Positions 1 through 12,203 of a stretch of 64,000 nt of DNA are shown here, in pieces (position 1 is the first letter of the stretch; every line of letters begins with the position of its first letter). The notes below the pieces were generated by a model that had not been told where the DNA came from, made no database searches, and was given only the letters and a program-made list of their open reading frames with translations. The translations under genes were made by a program, and so were the position numbers. The DNA comes from Azolla caroliniana (lineage: Eukaryota > Polypodiophyta), in assembly GCA_043228905.1 (NCBI GenBank), contig JBHGNT010000021.1, forward strand, positions 10,850,001-10,914,000. Reading direction: 5' to 3'.

Positions 1-11
1 AATGTGATTTA
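1..11 (+). pseudogene. Element D integrase fragment, left side of the C insertion
   Basis: These 11 bases match the integrase zinc-finger region of gypsy-1 around 10982, which encodes ECDLC. If 12-43083 is removed, the reading continues at 43084 exactly as in gypsy-1, where AATGTGACCTATGCC is followed by CAACGAATGGGCC. The piece is therefore the left half of an old gypsy element (D) that was the target of element C. The rest of D lies to the left of the window. Confidence 0.8.
7..11. repeat. Target-site duplication of element C (ATTTA), left copy
   Basis: ATTTA directly precedes the TG of the first C LTR. The same five bases follow the CA of the last C LTR at 43079-43083. This pairing is the main proof that the two distant LTRs belong to one insertion. 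Confidence 0.85.
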
Positions 12-491
12 TGTTGGCCGGTGGCCGGTGGACGGATGATGAAAGACAAGTGGGGGACGAGTCCGAAGTAGAATTTAAGTTATTAGTATTAGTTATTAAT
101 TAGCTAGAATTAAAATAGGAACCAACAGATCTAGAAGAGTTGCACCGATCCGGATCCGGACCGATTCGTAACCGGTTGCTGATATGGCACCGTTTTGTAA
201 ACAGAACCGAATGCCTATAAAAGGATCCAAAGAACGATGTACTAAAGGGACGAAATTAGTATAAGTAAAGTTGACTTTAAGATTATTATGTATCTACGTA
301 CTTTCCGTTCTGTGCTTACTGTCATATCTTACGCGTGTAATCAACCTGTGTAAGTTGTTAATCTGGAACCGATCCAGAACTAGTCGGATAAAGTGATATC
401 TATGTCGGAAGCATTACCTGTAACCACTCCTTTCGTGAAGTGATCCGAAAGGATACCTTGTGTTAGTGGCTAGTCCATCCCAGGATTAACA
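12..491 (+). repeat. Element C 5' LTR (480 bp)
   Basis: It begins TGTTGGCCGG and ends GGATTAACA, with the terminal TG...CA expected of LTRs. It aligns along its length with the LTR at 42613-43078. It shares its downstream part with the gypsy-1 LTR, including TTCCGTTCTGT and ATCTTACGCGTGTAAT, and the end resembles that of gypsy-2 (TTTGGTGAAGTG, then a TGTGTTAG-like stretch). The start and promoter parts differ more between families. Confidence 0.9.
216..223 (+). promoter_or_regulatory. TATA box in C 5' LTR
   Basis: TATAAAAG occurs within GCCTATAAAAGGATCC. The same octamer is found in the gypsy-2 LTRs (minus strand), and a TATTTAAAG variant lies at the equivalent place in the gypsy-1 LTRs. It probably marks the promoter that made the genomic RNA. 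Confidence 0.65.
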
Positions 492-497
492 CAATTT

Positions 498-513
498 TGA
501 TGACCACGATTCC
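498..513 (+). other. Decayed primer-binding site of element C
   Basis: TGATGACCACGATTCC lies 6 nt inside the LTR end. Gypsy-1 and gypsy-2 both have TGGCGACCACGATTCC at the same place, so this is the same site with two changes in its first four bases. Confidence 0.7.
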
Positions 514-539
514 TCTAGAGCGCAATGAACATTGGGGAA

Positions 540-2260
540 TGGATGACTAGAACGATGAACAACCCAGTCATCGAACGAGCGAGAAGACTAGTTGAGAGAC
601 TACGGAAGCGGAAGGCTTACCAACAGGCGACTAAAGAGATCTGATAGGACCAGTCTTTTCCCAGGACGATTCAGCGGGTCACGGACGAGTCACTCCGGTT
701 GCATAAACAACAATATACCGACGAAGGCAGTAGCCTGAGTAGTTTACCGTAGATAGAATCGATACTACAAACCCTCGCCACATGCACCGGAGAATCAGAA
801 GCCTTTTCCAATTTTGAGTCGGAATCGGACAATGAGCACAACATGTAGTTGAATTATTGAAGCAGTCACGATACTACTTACAATCCGGCGGAGGACGGTT
901 TGGAGCACCTATTGACACCAGAGTCGGGGACAACGTTACCCACATCACCGGACCACGAGTCAAACCAAGACCAACAATCGGAGAGAATGACGGAGCACGG
1001 AACACCACCACCAGACCAACAATATGAGAAAAAGAACGATCGCGTACCAACGCCATCACCGAACCGGAAGTCGGAGAAAGAAGAGGATCAAACACCGACA
1101 CCACTCCCAGTACTACCTTTCGATGATGACACCATGCCATACCCGTACTCGAAGTACTGGAACAAACCGGATGCAGAGGTGCATGCATATATGCTTTCCT
1201 ACATACATGGGAAGCGAACCATGTCTCGCAATGGTTGACAAAAGCAAAGTTAGGACGTTCAAAGATCGTGGAATTTGGAATGATATTGGAGGCACTAGCA
1301 GCTAGGTGGCACAAAAAGCACCTTCTCGGGAGCTTTGCCACCTTCAAGGCCTTGCGGGAAAAATTCCTACCATTGTTCCACTGACAGTTGGAGCAAAGAC
1401 ATCTACTCGGCATGTTCTATATGGTCTACTAGGAGCCCAATGAGACATTCCTGCAATTCATCATCCGTTTCCAGATAGTGCACAACGAGCTAACAAGGGC
1501 ACCTTCGAAAGACGAGGCAAAAGCGGTCTTTCTGGCCGCACTCCGGGAGCCGCTACGAACAATGTTGTAAGTATTAGACTTCTGGCCCAACACCATCGAT
1601 GACGTTGTCAACCGGGTGCTTGAAATGCATAGGGCCCAGAATAGCAATCACATGGCGATGGGAGCCCTACAATGAGCGCTACCTAGAGAAGAGAACTTAT
1701 GGTTTCGACAAGTAGTCCAATGTAAAACGTGCCTCAACCCCAATCACTCTACATTAGAATGCACGATGCGGACACAATGCATGTTGTGCCACTCCCGGAC
1801 CCACACCATGGACCGGTGTGAGTACAACCTATTCAATCGGTAAGCGACACCAGTTCGACATATTGAGCCTCGGAGCGAGTAGCAACCAGAAGAGGAACGG
1901 TTCTGGAGGGAAGAACGATATCGACCAGAATGAACGGACCGGTATGACGACAGAAGACGAGAGGAGTACGACAGAGGCCGTAACTACTGGCGAGAGCAAG
2001 ACTACAATCGAGATTGTTACGATCGCGACTACACCCCAGATTATGATCGAAGGAGAGACGACAGAAGATACCTGGAACGATGGGAGTACCCAGATTAGGA
2101 TAGACAGTACCCAGAATGCCAAGGGCATTGGAACCACCGCCGCCACAACCGTAAGGGAAATTATCGCCGAGAAGAATGTCGGGAACCGGCCAGAGAATAC
2201 TGACGGGAGCCGAATAAGCCGAAGAAACCAGCCGGATGAATTCCGGTATTAAGCCGGGAA
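540..2260 (+). pseudogene. gag: Element C gag remnant
   Basis: This is the capsid/nucleocapsid part of ORF1, homologous to the gypsy-1 gag but broken by many stops and frame changes. Recognisable pieces include an acidic, Pro/Thr-rich stretch at 900-1130, the DTMPYPYSKYW motif near 1130-1160, a capsid-like segment to about 1650, and zinc-knuckle residues near 1720-1830. Gypsy-1 has the motif pattern CxxCxxxxHxxxxC at the matching place. An Arg/Asp/Tyr-rich linker follows at 1850-2250. No intact reading frame longer than 144 codons remains, and none of the short open frames here looks functional. Confidence 0.8.
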
Positions 2261-2289
2261 TGATAGAAAAAGGAGAATCAAGTGATAAC

Positions 2290-4142
2290 CGGAGGGTTTA
2301 CTCCTACTATTGCTGGAAGGAAGGACATTACAATAGCCAGTGCCCAGTCAAGTCCAATCAGAAGTAGGTTGTGGTAAACATGGTGACCACCAAGGTGATT
2401 GATGTTCAACAAGTCACAACAAGATCCAAAGGAAAAGTTGCCAAGTGGGCGACCCAGGAGGCCATTAGGAAGCAAGCCACCGAATGGATACTAAAAACAA
2501 TTGAACGGAATGTGGCCGAAGTAGAAGAATAGATTCAGCCTCCAGAGGAACCATTACAGAGCACAAACAACGGCCCCACTTGGCAGGCGTTACAACAGTG
2601 TCATATCATGTTGCCTCTAGGACGCCTATTGCAATTAGTTCCCCGATTCACTGAAGGACTTAAATCGGTGGTAACATCACCAAACCCGGAACCGACACCA
2701 ACATTCTTCTCCAACCCGATGGAAGGACCGGCAGTAGTGGACACCAATAGTCCGGCGATAATAGTGATTATCTAAGAAAAAAAGATACCCGGAACAATTG
2801 TGGATGGAGGTTTCTGAGTAAACGTGATAAACCAAAGAACTTGCAACACCCTTGGTATCAGAGAATGGGAACCGTGCCCGTTCTGGTTGCAAAAGGCAGA
2901 TACTAGTTCGGTTCAGCGAACCAGACTCATCCGGAACTTGGAGATTACAATTGGTGGGCATGCATTCTGGATATCCGCAGTAATCTTGCAACTCAACGTG
3001 TAGGGAGCTTATCCCTTGTTGTTAGAGAGACCATCGCTAAGGACAACACATATAAAGCAAAATTGGTAGAAGAACGTCATTACCTTCTGACGAGGAAAGA
3101 CGAAAGTGCGGGTACTGACCCAACCACATGCGGGTACTAGTAAGGAGCTGACACCGATGTACGTAGAGAGCATAAACATGTTGGATGGATTAGTAGAAGA
3201 TGAAGTCAACTGGTACCTAGATGAACATCTGAAGGTAGTACCGCTATTTGAGGTGATGTCGCCGAAGCCGTCACACCGTACATCGTACACTTAGAGGAAG
3301 TATTTGACGAACCAGATTAGGAGGCGATCCGAGAACTGCGACGAGAACGGGAAACGATGGTATCTCAACGAGTGAAGGCATCTCAATTAGAAGAGGTGGA
3401 CCTCGGCACCGATGGAGCACCGAAACTGATGAATGTGGCAAAAGAATTGCCACAGGAAGAGAAAAGGGCAATGATTGAACTGCTAAAACAATTCTGAGAT
3501 GTGTTTGCCTGGTCATATGAGGATATGCGAGGAATGGATCCCCAATTGTACCAACACTAGATCAACCTTAGCAAGGACGTGAAGCCCGTGGCGCAACGAC
3601 GTTACCGAATGAACCCAAACTATGCAGCAAGAGTTAAAGAGGAAATCGATAAGCTACTGAGAGTTGGTTTCATCCGACCGGTAAAACAAGCAACCTAGCT
3701 CAGTCCAATAGTCATCATACCAAAGAGAAAAGGTGAATGCCGCCATGATGACGGATGTGTTCTCGTTGCCATTCACGGATGGGGTGTTTGATGTGGTAGC
3801 TAGTCATGAGGTATATAACTTCTTGGACAAATTCAGTGGTTATAATCAAATCCAGATGCACTGGGCCGATCAGGAGAAAACAACGCTCGTTACGCAATGG
3901 GAAGTGTTCATCGCGGTAGTAATGATGTTCGGACTAAAGATGACACCAACGACATTCCAGAGGATTATCATGGAAATATTCAAGGAATATATTCCAGCGT
4001 TCATGCAGGTCTTTTTGGATGATTTTGTTGTTTATAGCCGGAAGGGAGAACATTTGGACCATCTCTAGATGTGTCTAGAGAAATGCCGGCGATCCCGACT
4101 AAGCTTGAATCCGACGAAATGTTTTTTCGGGGTAACTAGCGG
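2290..4142 (+). pseudogene. pol: Element C protease-reverse transcriptase remnant, cut off in pol
   Basis: It starts with a third zinc knuckle (YCWKEGHYNSQC at about 2311). A protease follows at 2800-2830, where the active-site motif DGGSGVNVIS of its relatives has become DGGF-stop-VNVIN. Reverse transcriptase follows from about 3440: MNPNYAARVKEEIDKLL at 3609, FSGYNQIQMH near 3831 and FLDDFVVYSR near 4013. About 33 bp, covering the conserved VCVDYRKL motif, are missing near 3732. Homology stops at 4142, just after the FGVTSG segment. The matching protein resumes only at 31879, after a gap equivalent to about 635 bp. There are at least eight in-frame stops. Confidence 0.85.
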
Positions 4143-4249
4143 GGTACAGGGGAAGAAATGCAGAGTTCATTGTAGTGGTGGGTCATACAAATTCTCACAA
4201 ACTTTGAGAGCTGTAAAGTTAATGAGTTAGACTAAGACCACGTGCTTTT

Positions 4250-5315
4250 GTTGTTAGACAAGGAAGAAACGTTTAATGAAAATGGAGATACCGATTCAGA
4301 GCCACAACATGAAGAAGAATTTATCGTCCTCGTAGGTACATGTTGTGAACCCTCTTATATAATAGTTATTTTGACCATATCACCCAAGTGACAATAATGG
4401 TTTTGGTCTATTAATATATAGAAAATGATGTAAAATCTTGGCATGATTCAGAGCCCCAACCTGAGACTCGTACCATCCCAAGCAATAATGAAGAGTGTGA
4501 TACCAATGCAAACCAGGACTTGCAGCACATGACAAACACAATCATCTGCAAAGACTCATCTTCAAAATTTCCGGATGGAGATGTAACAGTAGGTAAACGA
4601 TTGTCCCTTAATCTAGTATGTTAATTGATATGGCTAGGTTCCTTCACTTTGTAAGAAGGTGAATTGATATTGTTCTTGTTATTTGGGATAGAAGAACATG
4701 GAGATTCCCAAATAGGATCAGATGATTCAGGTAGTCTATGGAGCAATCTTGATTTTTTAGACTCAGATAGCACCACACATGAGGAATGTGAAATCACCCA
4801 AGAAGAGGAGCTGAAGAACTTTGACAGTATCGTAAACGTGGGGCAAGACTGTATCATTAAGGGAATTGTAGCTACCACCCAAGAAGAGGAACAAGGTGGT
4901 ACTACGAATCACATGTATTACCAAAACACTCCAAGTAGCCTGCACATGGAACAAGATTGTACAAAGAACCAGGTGTCTAGCTTCAATCATGAGGAGTTGC
5001 AATGAAGATGGCAACCACCCAAGAAGGGGAACATGTTTGTACTATGAATACCGTGTTACTGCAGAACACTGGTTCTACCCATGAAGAGTAGATTGATGCT
5101 AATACTATCGACAAGATCTTCTTGGAAGTGTGTGCGTCTCAGACAGTTGCAGTAGAGCACAAGGTTCCCTCAAGCTTGCCTCCCCCCTCTCCGATGATGA
5201 ACTGCCACTCAGTAGTCTACTACCTCGTGGCTTTAAGATGATGAAGAAGAAGGGTGTGGAATCTGAGAAGAGTGTAACAAAAAATAGACGCATTACAAGA
5301 TCTAGAAAAAACTAA
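4250..5315 (+). pseudogene. Acidic multi-exon gene remnant of T, unknown function
   Basis: Several short open stretches separated by GT...AG-like gaps read as one acidic, Ser/Glu-rich protein. One piece is near 4255-4345 (contains DTDSEPQHEEEFIVL). A second is near 4443-4590 (contains DSEPQPETRTIPSNNEE) and ends at GTAGGTAA. A third is at 4691-5005 (contains GSDDSGSLWSNLDFLDSDST and a TTQEEE motif). Near 5010-5095 a TTQEGE-type repeat appears in another frame. The last piece, 5130-5315, carries SDDELPLSSLL and a Lys/Arg-rich end that could be a nuclear localisation signal. Exon joins are inferred by eye. I do not recognise the protein; it could be a partner or part of the T transposase. Confidence 0.4.
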
Positions 5316-5803
5316 AAACAAAGTTTTTTGTATTTAGATCGTTGTTTGTAATTGATTACCATATGAGCAAGTCTTTGATTAACTGCTTCTTGACACTGTT
5401 TTGGTTTACTTATCCTGAATTTGAACTTGATACTATTTGAGTACTCATCTTAGTGACTAATTTAGTACCAACTTGATATGAAATGTACTAACTTTGATAC
5501 ATATATTTGTAAGAATGTGAATTTGATACTATTTGAGGTCTCATCTTAGTAAGAATGTCACTTGTTATGCACACATATGACATTGACACTTGTTATGGAC
5601 ACATATAGACAGGATATGTCTAGGTTAGTAAACACTTAGCACAATATTAGTACTATATTTTAATGCATATGAACATGGTATGTATACTTGAACGAACCAT
5701 TTTATTAGTACTAGCAATTAACATGTTCAATCTGTTCCCTCATCTAGTCAACCACACCCTCATTAGTGTACCACACACTAGAAACATGTGTGGAATGAAC
5801 ACT
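5316..5803. other. AT-rich non-coding DNA with short repeats (T)
   Basis: No coding sequence is visible. A motif GATACTATTTGAG...CTCATCTTAGT occurs near 5438-5455 and again near 5527-5555. A stretch at 5612-5655 (ATGTCTAGGTTAGTAAACAC) recurs as a diverged copy at 15675-15716, on the other side of gypsy-1. Before that insertion the two would have lain about 200 bp apart. Confidence 0.5.
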
Positions 5804-5808
5804 CCTAT
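5804..5808. repeat. Target-site duplication of gypsy-1 (CCTAT), left copy
   Basis: CCTAT precedes the left LTR and is repeated at 15666-15670 after the right LTR. Confidence 0.9.
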
Positions 5809-6227
5809 TGTTACCGGCCGGCAAGGAGTCCAAAATACGGAGTGAAGGAATTAATTAAGTATGGTTGTAAGTAAGCATAGTATGGACGGACGGACTGGAA
5901 ACGGTATGCCGTTCCAGATCCGGACGGATCCCGAATAGGTGCGATAGGCACCGTTTTGTACTACGGGCCGGAAACCTATTTAAAGGCCCGGACCCCATTG
6001 TAATCGCAGCGGATAATTAATAGAGCATATGGTGTTTATACTTCTGTGTTGATTTCCGTTCTGTACTTACTGTTATATCTTACGCGTGTAATTAACAAAA
6101 GCGATCTAATCGTGTAACCTACGTAAGTCGGTGTAATCGTTGGATCTTAATCCTATGCCGTAATCACCCTTTGGTGAAGTGTTTCCGTGACACCTTGTGT
6201 TAGGCGTTGTCCGGTCAGAGAATAACA
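5809..6227 (+). repeat. Gypsy-1 5' LTR (419 bp)
   Basis: It runs from TGTTACCGGC to GAGAATAACA and matches 15247-15665 at the same length. Differences seen are G/A in the GATCCGGACGG segment, G/A in CCTACGTAAG and G/C in TTAGGCGTTG, about 0.7%. Confidence 0.95.
5977..5985 (+). promoter_or_regulatory. TATA-like box in gypsy-1 5' LTR
   Basis: TATTTAAAG occurs in the context AACCTATTTAAAGGCCCG, at the position of TATAAAAG in the related C and gypsy-2 LTRs. The copy in the 3' LTR is at 15415-15423. Confidence 0.6.
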
Positions 6228-6233
6228 CAGTTT

Positions 6234-6249
6234 TGGCGACCACGATTCC
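6234..6249 (+). other. Primer-binding site of gypsy-1
   Basis: TGGCGACCACGATTCC starts 6 nt after the LTR end. It begins with TGG, the complement of a tRNA CCA tail, and is identical to the site in gypsy-2. The first ten bases would pair with a tRNA ending GTGGTCGCCA. Some plant arginine tRNAs end this way, so tRNA-Arg is my best guess. Confidence 0.7.
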
Positions 6250-6280
6250 TGCTTTCTCGCAGCGAACGACGGCTTAATGG

Positions 6281-9200
6281 ATGACGAGACCAACGCACGA
6301 CCTGGTTACAGACCGAGCTCGACGCCTCGCCGAACGGCAAAGACGACGTGAGACTTTCCAGCAAGGAGCGCACGAAATTCGCTCGGATCGTTCGTTCTCC
6401 AACGAGATCCGGAGAGTCGCGGAGGAATCTCTTCGGTTACAGCAAACTCGCGACCAGGACGACGGAAGCAGTCTAAGTAGTCTCCGGGAAACCGAACGCC
6501 TCCTCGAGGCGCTGGCAAGCGGAGAAAACGAGGCAGAAGCCTTTTCAGCCTACGAATCGGATTCCGAAGGGGGATACAACGTGCACACGAACTACCGGAG
6601 CAACAACGATACCCCCGGCGGCCCGGAGGACGACGGGTCGGAGACCGTGCCGACTCCAGAACCGGAACCGTTCGACCAGGGCTATCCGGAACCGCAAACG
6701 GAAGCCGTCAACCCACCAACACCGGAAGTGGAAGAAGCAAAGCCACCGACACCAACTAAAGAGCCGGCGAAAGTACCGGAAGAAGAGCCGGTGAAGGAAC
6801 CGGAAAAAGAACCGGAAAGATATCAACAAACGCCACTAAACCACGGCCTAATACTGGACGACGACATGCCGTTCCAATACTCAAAGTATCGCGATGATCC
6901 GGACGCGGAAGCGCATGTTCATGCCTTCGAGCAGACATGGGAAGCAAATCACACGTCCCAGCGAATGACACCGGAGGAAGAAGAACGCTCGAAGATAGCG
7001 GAATTCGGGGTCACGTTGGAAGGACCAGCGACACGATGGCGGCGGACGCAGGACCCGGCGACCATCACAACCTTTGCAGAATTAAAAGCAAAATTCTTGC
7101 ATTTTTTCCACAAGGAGGTCGACCAGATGACAATGGTGGGCCTATTTTATACGATCCAACAGGAGGCAGGGGAAAGCATTCCCCAATTCGTCATCCGTTT
7201 CCAACGAATGCATAGCCAGCTTGCCCGTGCACCCCCGGAGGAGGAATTACGGACGATATTCTTAAACGCACTCCGGGAACCATTACGCACGGTGTGCACG
7301 GTGATCGACTTTCGAGGAAGCACCATTGACCAGGTCATTGACCGGGTCAGAGAAATGGAAAAGTCAAGCTCATGGCTTACACTGGGAGCGCTGCAACGGG
7401 CGTTACCCACAGATGAAGATCTCCGGTTCCGGCAGGCAATTCAATGCACAATCTGCTTGAATGCCGGACACTCGGCAGTGGAGTGCACCATGCGAACCCA
7501 GTGTGTAATTTGTCAATCCAAGAGTCATACAACGGACCGGTGCGAGTATAACCTGCTAAACCGACAAGCACCACCCGTCCGACGGATCGAGCCAAGAAGC
7601 AACCAAGACGAAGATGAAGATCGTTGGCAAAGAATGAACCGGTACCGACCGGCACAGGATGTCCGGTACGGAGACAGACAAGAGAATGATGGCCGGTACA
7701 GGGATCGGCATGATAACTACGACCGGTATGAGCGATCGGACCGTTATCGGGAGTCCAACAGACGACACGAGCAATACGACAGAGACCATTCCCCTTGTTA
7801 CCGAAGGCACCAGGAGGACTACGGCCGATTTTACGATCCACCACGACAGGACTACCGAAATAAAAATAAGAATAATAAGAAACGTAATTTCAAGAAAGGT
7901 GGTCACCCTAGGGACCCGGAACAGGGAACCCCAAGGAGCCAACCGGCACAGAACGCACCACTCACTACGGGACCGGCTACCAGCAATGCTGAATCCAGCA
8001 ATACCCGTAAAGAGTATTGCTACTACTGCAAGCAGGAAGGCCACTACAGTAACCAGTGCCTGGCAAAGAGCTACGATAAACGACCAGCAGTTAATATGGT
8101 GGTTCCGGAAGTGGCGGATTTACAGCAAGTAACCACACGGTCGAAAGGCATGGCCAAAGAGTGGGAAACACAAGAGGCCATACGAAAACAGGCGACGGAA
8201 TGGGTGAAGGAAGCCAATGAAAGGAACGTCGCGGACGCGGAACGGCAAAAGGAGAATACCATAGGGAGTGCCGGCGGTAGCCACCCAGAAAACGAGACAT
8301 GGCAAGCACTGCAAGAATGTCAGATCACGTTGCCATTAGGGAGACTCTTGCAGCTCGTGCCGCGATTTACGGAGGGACTAAAAACGGTCATGACAGACGG
8401 TATAGTCCCACCGGCACCAGTCCTCTTCTCGAATCCGGAGGAGGGACCGACGGTGGTGGACACTAGTAGTCCGGTGATTACAGCTATTGTCAAAGGGCAC
8501 GAACTTCCCGGCACAGTAATCGATGGAGGTTCCGGGGTGAACGTAATAAGCCTCCGCACGTGTGATGCCTTGGGTATACATGAATGGGAGCCATGTCCGT
8601 TCTGGCTACGGATGGCGGATACGAGCTCTGTACGGCCGACGGGCTTAATACGGAAATTGGAAGTCACCATAGGAGGTCACAAATTTCACATCTCGGCTGT
8701 AGTGCTGCAGCTACAGGCGCAAGGCGCGTACCCACTGTTGCTGGGCAGACCATGGTTGAAAACAGCACACATCAAGCAAAATTGGCGGAAAAATATGATT
8801 ACCTTCCGGCGCGGAAAAGCCAAGGTCCAGGTACCGACACAACCACGGACGAGCAACGGTAAGGAATGCACACCGCTGTATGCGGAATGCGTGAACATGC
8901 TTGAAGGGTTGGCAGACGACGAAGAAGCCCAGTACTTGGAGGAACACCCGAAGATCGTACCACTTTTCGAGATTGACGTGGCTGAAGCCGTAGCGCCATA
9001 CTTGCCGCAGCGGGACGAAACCGAAGCCGAACCAGACAAAGATTCGATTCGGGAATTACGGCAAGCACAGGAAGCGTTGGAACGGGAAATGGCCGTTTCC
9101 CAACGGGTAAAAACATCCCAGCTTGACGAAGTAAACCTAGGAAGCAAGGACGAATCAAAGCCGGTACACATCGCCAAAGAAATGAAGCCGGAAGATAAAG

Positions 9201-12096
9201 CGGCGATGATCAAACTTCTCACGGAGTTTCGCGACGTATTCGCCTGGTCATACGAAGACATGCGAGGGCTGGACCCTCAATTATATCAGCATCAGATCCA
9301 CTTAGGCAAGAACGCGAAACCAGTGGCGCAAAAACGTTACCGAATGAACCCCAACTACGCCGCCAAAGTGAAGGAGGAAATCGACAAACTCCTAAGAGTG
9401 GGCTTCATCCGGCCGGTAAAGAAAGCGACGTGGCTGAGCCCCATCGTCGTCGTCCCAAAGAAGAACGGTAAAATCCGAGTGTGTGTAGATTACAGGAAAC
9501 TAAATGCAGCCACAATTACGGATGCATTCCCTCTTCCGTTCACGGATGGAGTACTGGATGCCGTCGCCGGCCATGAAGTCTATAGCTTTTTAGACGGGTT
9601 CAGCGGATACAATCAAATCCGGATGCACCCTGACGACCAGGAGAAGACAGCGTTCGTCACCGAATGGGGGGTGTTTGTGGCCGAAGTAATGATGTTCGGA
9701 TTAAAAACGGCACCAGCAACTTTCCAGCGAATCATCATGGAGATCCTCGGCGAATACATTCCAGCCTTCATGCAGGTGTTCTTGGATGACTTTGCAGTCT
9801 ATAGCCGGGAAAAAGACCATTTGCAGCACCTACGGTTATGCCTTGAAAAGTGTAGGTTATACCGGCTAAGCTTAAACCCAGCAAAATGCATCTTTGGGGT
9901 TTCAAGTGGAATCTTACTGGGACACATTGTAAGTAAGGAGGGCATTGCGGTCGACCCGGACAAAGTAAACGCGATACTAGGGGCACCGCCGCCGAAAACG
10001 GCCAAAGCACTAAGCCGATTCTTAGGACAGATCCGGTGGCACAGCCGGATGCTCCGTCACTTGGCTGACTTGGCTACACCATTACACACCGCGGTACATC
10101 GGACACCGTTCCAATGGACGGATACGGAGGATAAGGCGTACAATGCCCTGAAGGTACTTTTGTCGCAAGCACCCGTCGTGCAGCCTCCGGATTGGAGCAA
10201 GGAATTTCATGTGTTCGTTGACGCTTCCGACATCGCTATCGGCAGCGCCTTAATGCAACTTACGGAGCCTAAATGGTACCGGCCGGTATATTACGCCAGC
10301 CGGAAGCTGTCCCAAGCGGAGAAGAACTATTCAACGACGGAACGGGAGGCCCTGGGCATGATCTACAGTGTAACAAAGTTTCGTCATTACCTATTGGGAA
10401 GGAAGTTCTCCTTTCATGTGGATCACTCGGCGCTCCTGTACTTAGTGTCCAAGGCGTCCTTGACCGGTAAGTTGGCCCGTTGGACCTTGCTGTTGCAGGA
10501 GTTCGAATTCGAGATCTTTCACCGGCCCGGTATCCAGCATGTCGTAGCAGACTACCTGAGCCGGTTAGAGTCCGGAGAATCAGGCGATGGAGTATCGGAT
10601 GAATTCCCGGACGCAGAGTTATTCCGTATCACCCCGGAAACGGCAGCGGATGACACGGTGGCATCAGAAGATAGGTGGCTGACAAACATGCACCAGTTCC
10701 TAAGCACGGGCCTGCCACCGGAGGAAATGAACCGGGACGAGAGGAAACGACTGGCGGTGCAGAGCCGCAATTTCTGTCTGTTACGGGACACTCTCTACCA
10801 CAAAGGAGCAGATGGAATATGGAGACGGGCAGTCCGTAGTGACGAGAAACAAGTAATCTTACGGGAAGCACACTGTGGGGTTGCCGGAGGACACTATGCC
10901 GGGGAAGCGACGGCAAGGAAAGTATGGCAGAGCGGCTTATGGTGGCCCACGACGTTAAAAGACGCCGTCAAGTATGCTAAGGAATGTGACCTATGCCAAC
11001 GAATGGGCCAGCCTACGGAGCAAGCACGGATGCCACACCAACCGGTACTTCCACTAGAGCCATTCCAGAAGTGGGGGTTGGATTTTGTCGGACCGTTCAA
11101 GCCACCGGCAATGAGAACGGGTAATCGTTATGTCATCGTGGCAACGGATTATTGCACTAAATGGGTGGAGGCTAAGGCCTTGAGAGACAATACCGCGTCA
11201 TCCACAGCAAAATTCCTGTACGAGAACATTTGGTGCCGATATGGATGTCCGATTGAATTAATCAGCGACCAAGGAGGGCACTTCCTCGGCCAGGTAGTTG
11301 AAAGCTTAACAACGTTCTATGCCGTGGTCCATAAACGGAGCACACCGTACTACCCACAAGCGAACGGGTTAGCAGAGTCAACCAACAAAACGCTCCAGAA
11401 CATCCTCCGCAAAATAGTGAATGAAAACCGGACGGACTGGGATACAAAGCTCCATAGCGCGCTGTGGGCGTACCGAACGGCATACAAAACAAGTATCCGG
11501 ACAACGCCGTTCCGGTTAGCGTTCGGCTTAGAGGCGGTCATGCGGTGGAATTTCAGGTACCAAGCTTACGGATCCAACTACGGGAACGGTTGAATGAAAA
11601 GGAGTCGGAGGAAATGCGGCTAGCAGCACTATGCGAACTGGAGGAGCAACGGCTGGCCAGCATCCTACACATGGAACTGGAGCAACGATGACGGAAAGCG
11701 TTCGTTGACCGTCACCGGAAAGGTAATGAAAAGATGTTCGAAATCGGAAAGCCGGTGCTAGTATTCCAAACGAGGATGGGCAAGATGCCGGGTAAACTCC
11801 GGTTTAGATGGACATGCCCGTATTGGCTGACACGGGAATACAACGGGTCCTATCAGTTAGGGACACTTGCCGGTGAAGTGCTAGGCAAGTGGGTCAATGG
11901 ATTTAGACTAAAGCCCTATAAAGGACCGATGCCAAGTAACCCGTTTATGCAGCCCACCGGCACTATACCGGGAACCTGTCCGGGAGCGGTACGGATGGAA
12001 GAAAAAGACGACGGGGAACCCGTAGCAGAGGCGAAGGAAGACGCGGCAACCCGTAAGGAACGCGGTAAGGGTCCGAAGGGACCTACGGATGTGTAA
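6281..12096 (+). pseudogene. gag-pol: Gypsy-1 ORF1, gag-pol polyprotein with two lesions
   Basis: A 1770-codon frame starts at MTRPTHDLV, matching MSRPNDDHI in gypsy-2. Gag covers about residues 1-620, with two zinc knuckles near 390-420 and a third (YCYYCKQEGHYSNQC) near 577-592. The protease motif DGGSGVNVIS is near 746. Reverse transcriptase spans about 1020-1250, with VCVDYRKLN and FLDDF near 1167. RNase H follows near 1310-1430. Integrase has its HHCC finger near 1530-1575 and catalytic Asp, Asp and Glu in LDFVGPF, ISDQGGHF and NGLAEST. A missing C in GTCATGCGGTGG (about 11540) shifts the frame. The rest, with a GPY/F-like C-terminus, continues at 11543-12096 with one TGA at 11689-11691, probably from CGA. 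No chromodomain follows. Confidence 0.92.
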
Positions 12097-12109
12097 GATC
12101 ACACACCGT

Positions 12110-12111
<2 letters not shown>

Positions 12112-12143
<32 letters not shown>
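12112..12143 (+). other. A-tract after gypsy-1 ORF1
   Basis: A run of 28 A residues (12116-12143) lies just after the ORF1 stop. Gypsy-2 (minus strand, about 22366-22380) and C (33385-33393) have shorter A-rich runs at the same place, so it is a shared feature that has grown here. Length in this assembly may be unreliable. Confidence 0.75.
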
Positions 12144-12144
<1 letters not shown>

Positions 12145-12203
12145 ATTAAAAATCGAGGTATGAACGGACGTGAAAGCAAGGAGCGAAAAGGTACGTAGTG
12201 GGC

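Noticed and set aside
874-1413. Minus-strand open frame opposite element C gag
   Set aside because: Shadow of the gag remnant: no motif, and opposite to the clear homology on the plus strand.
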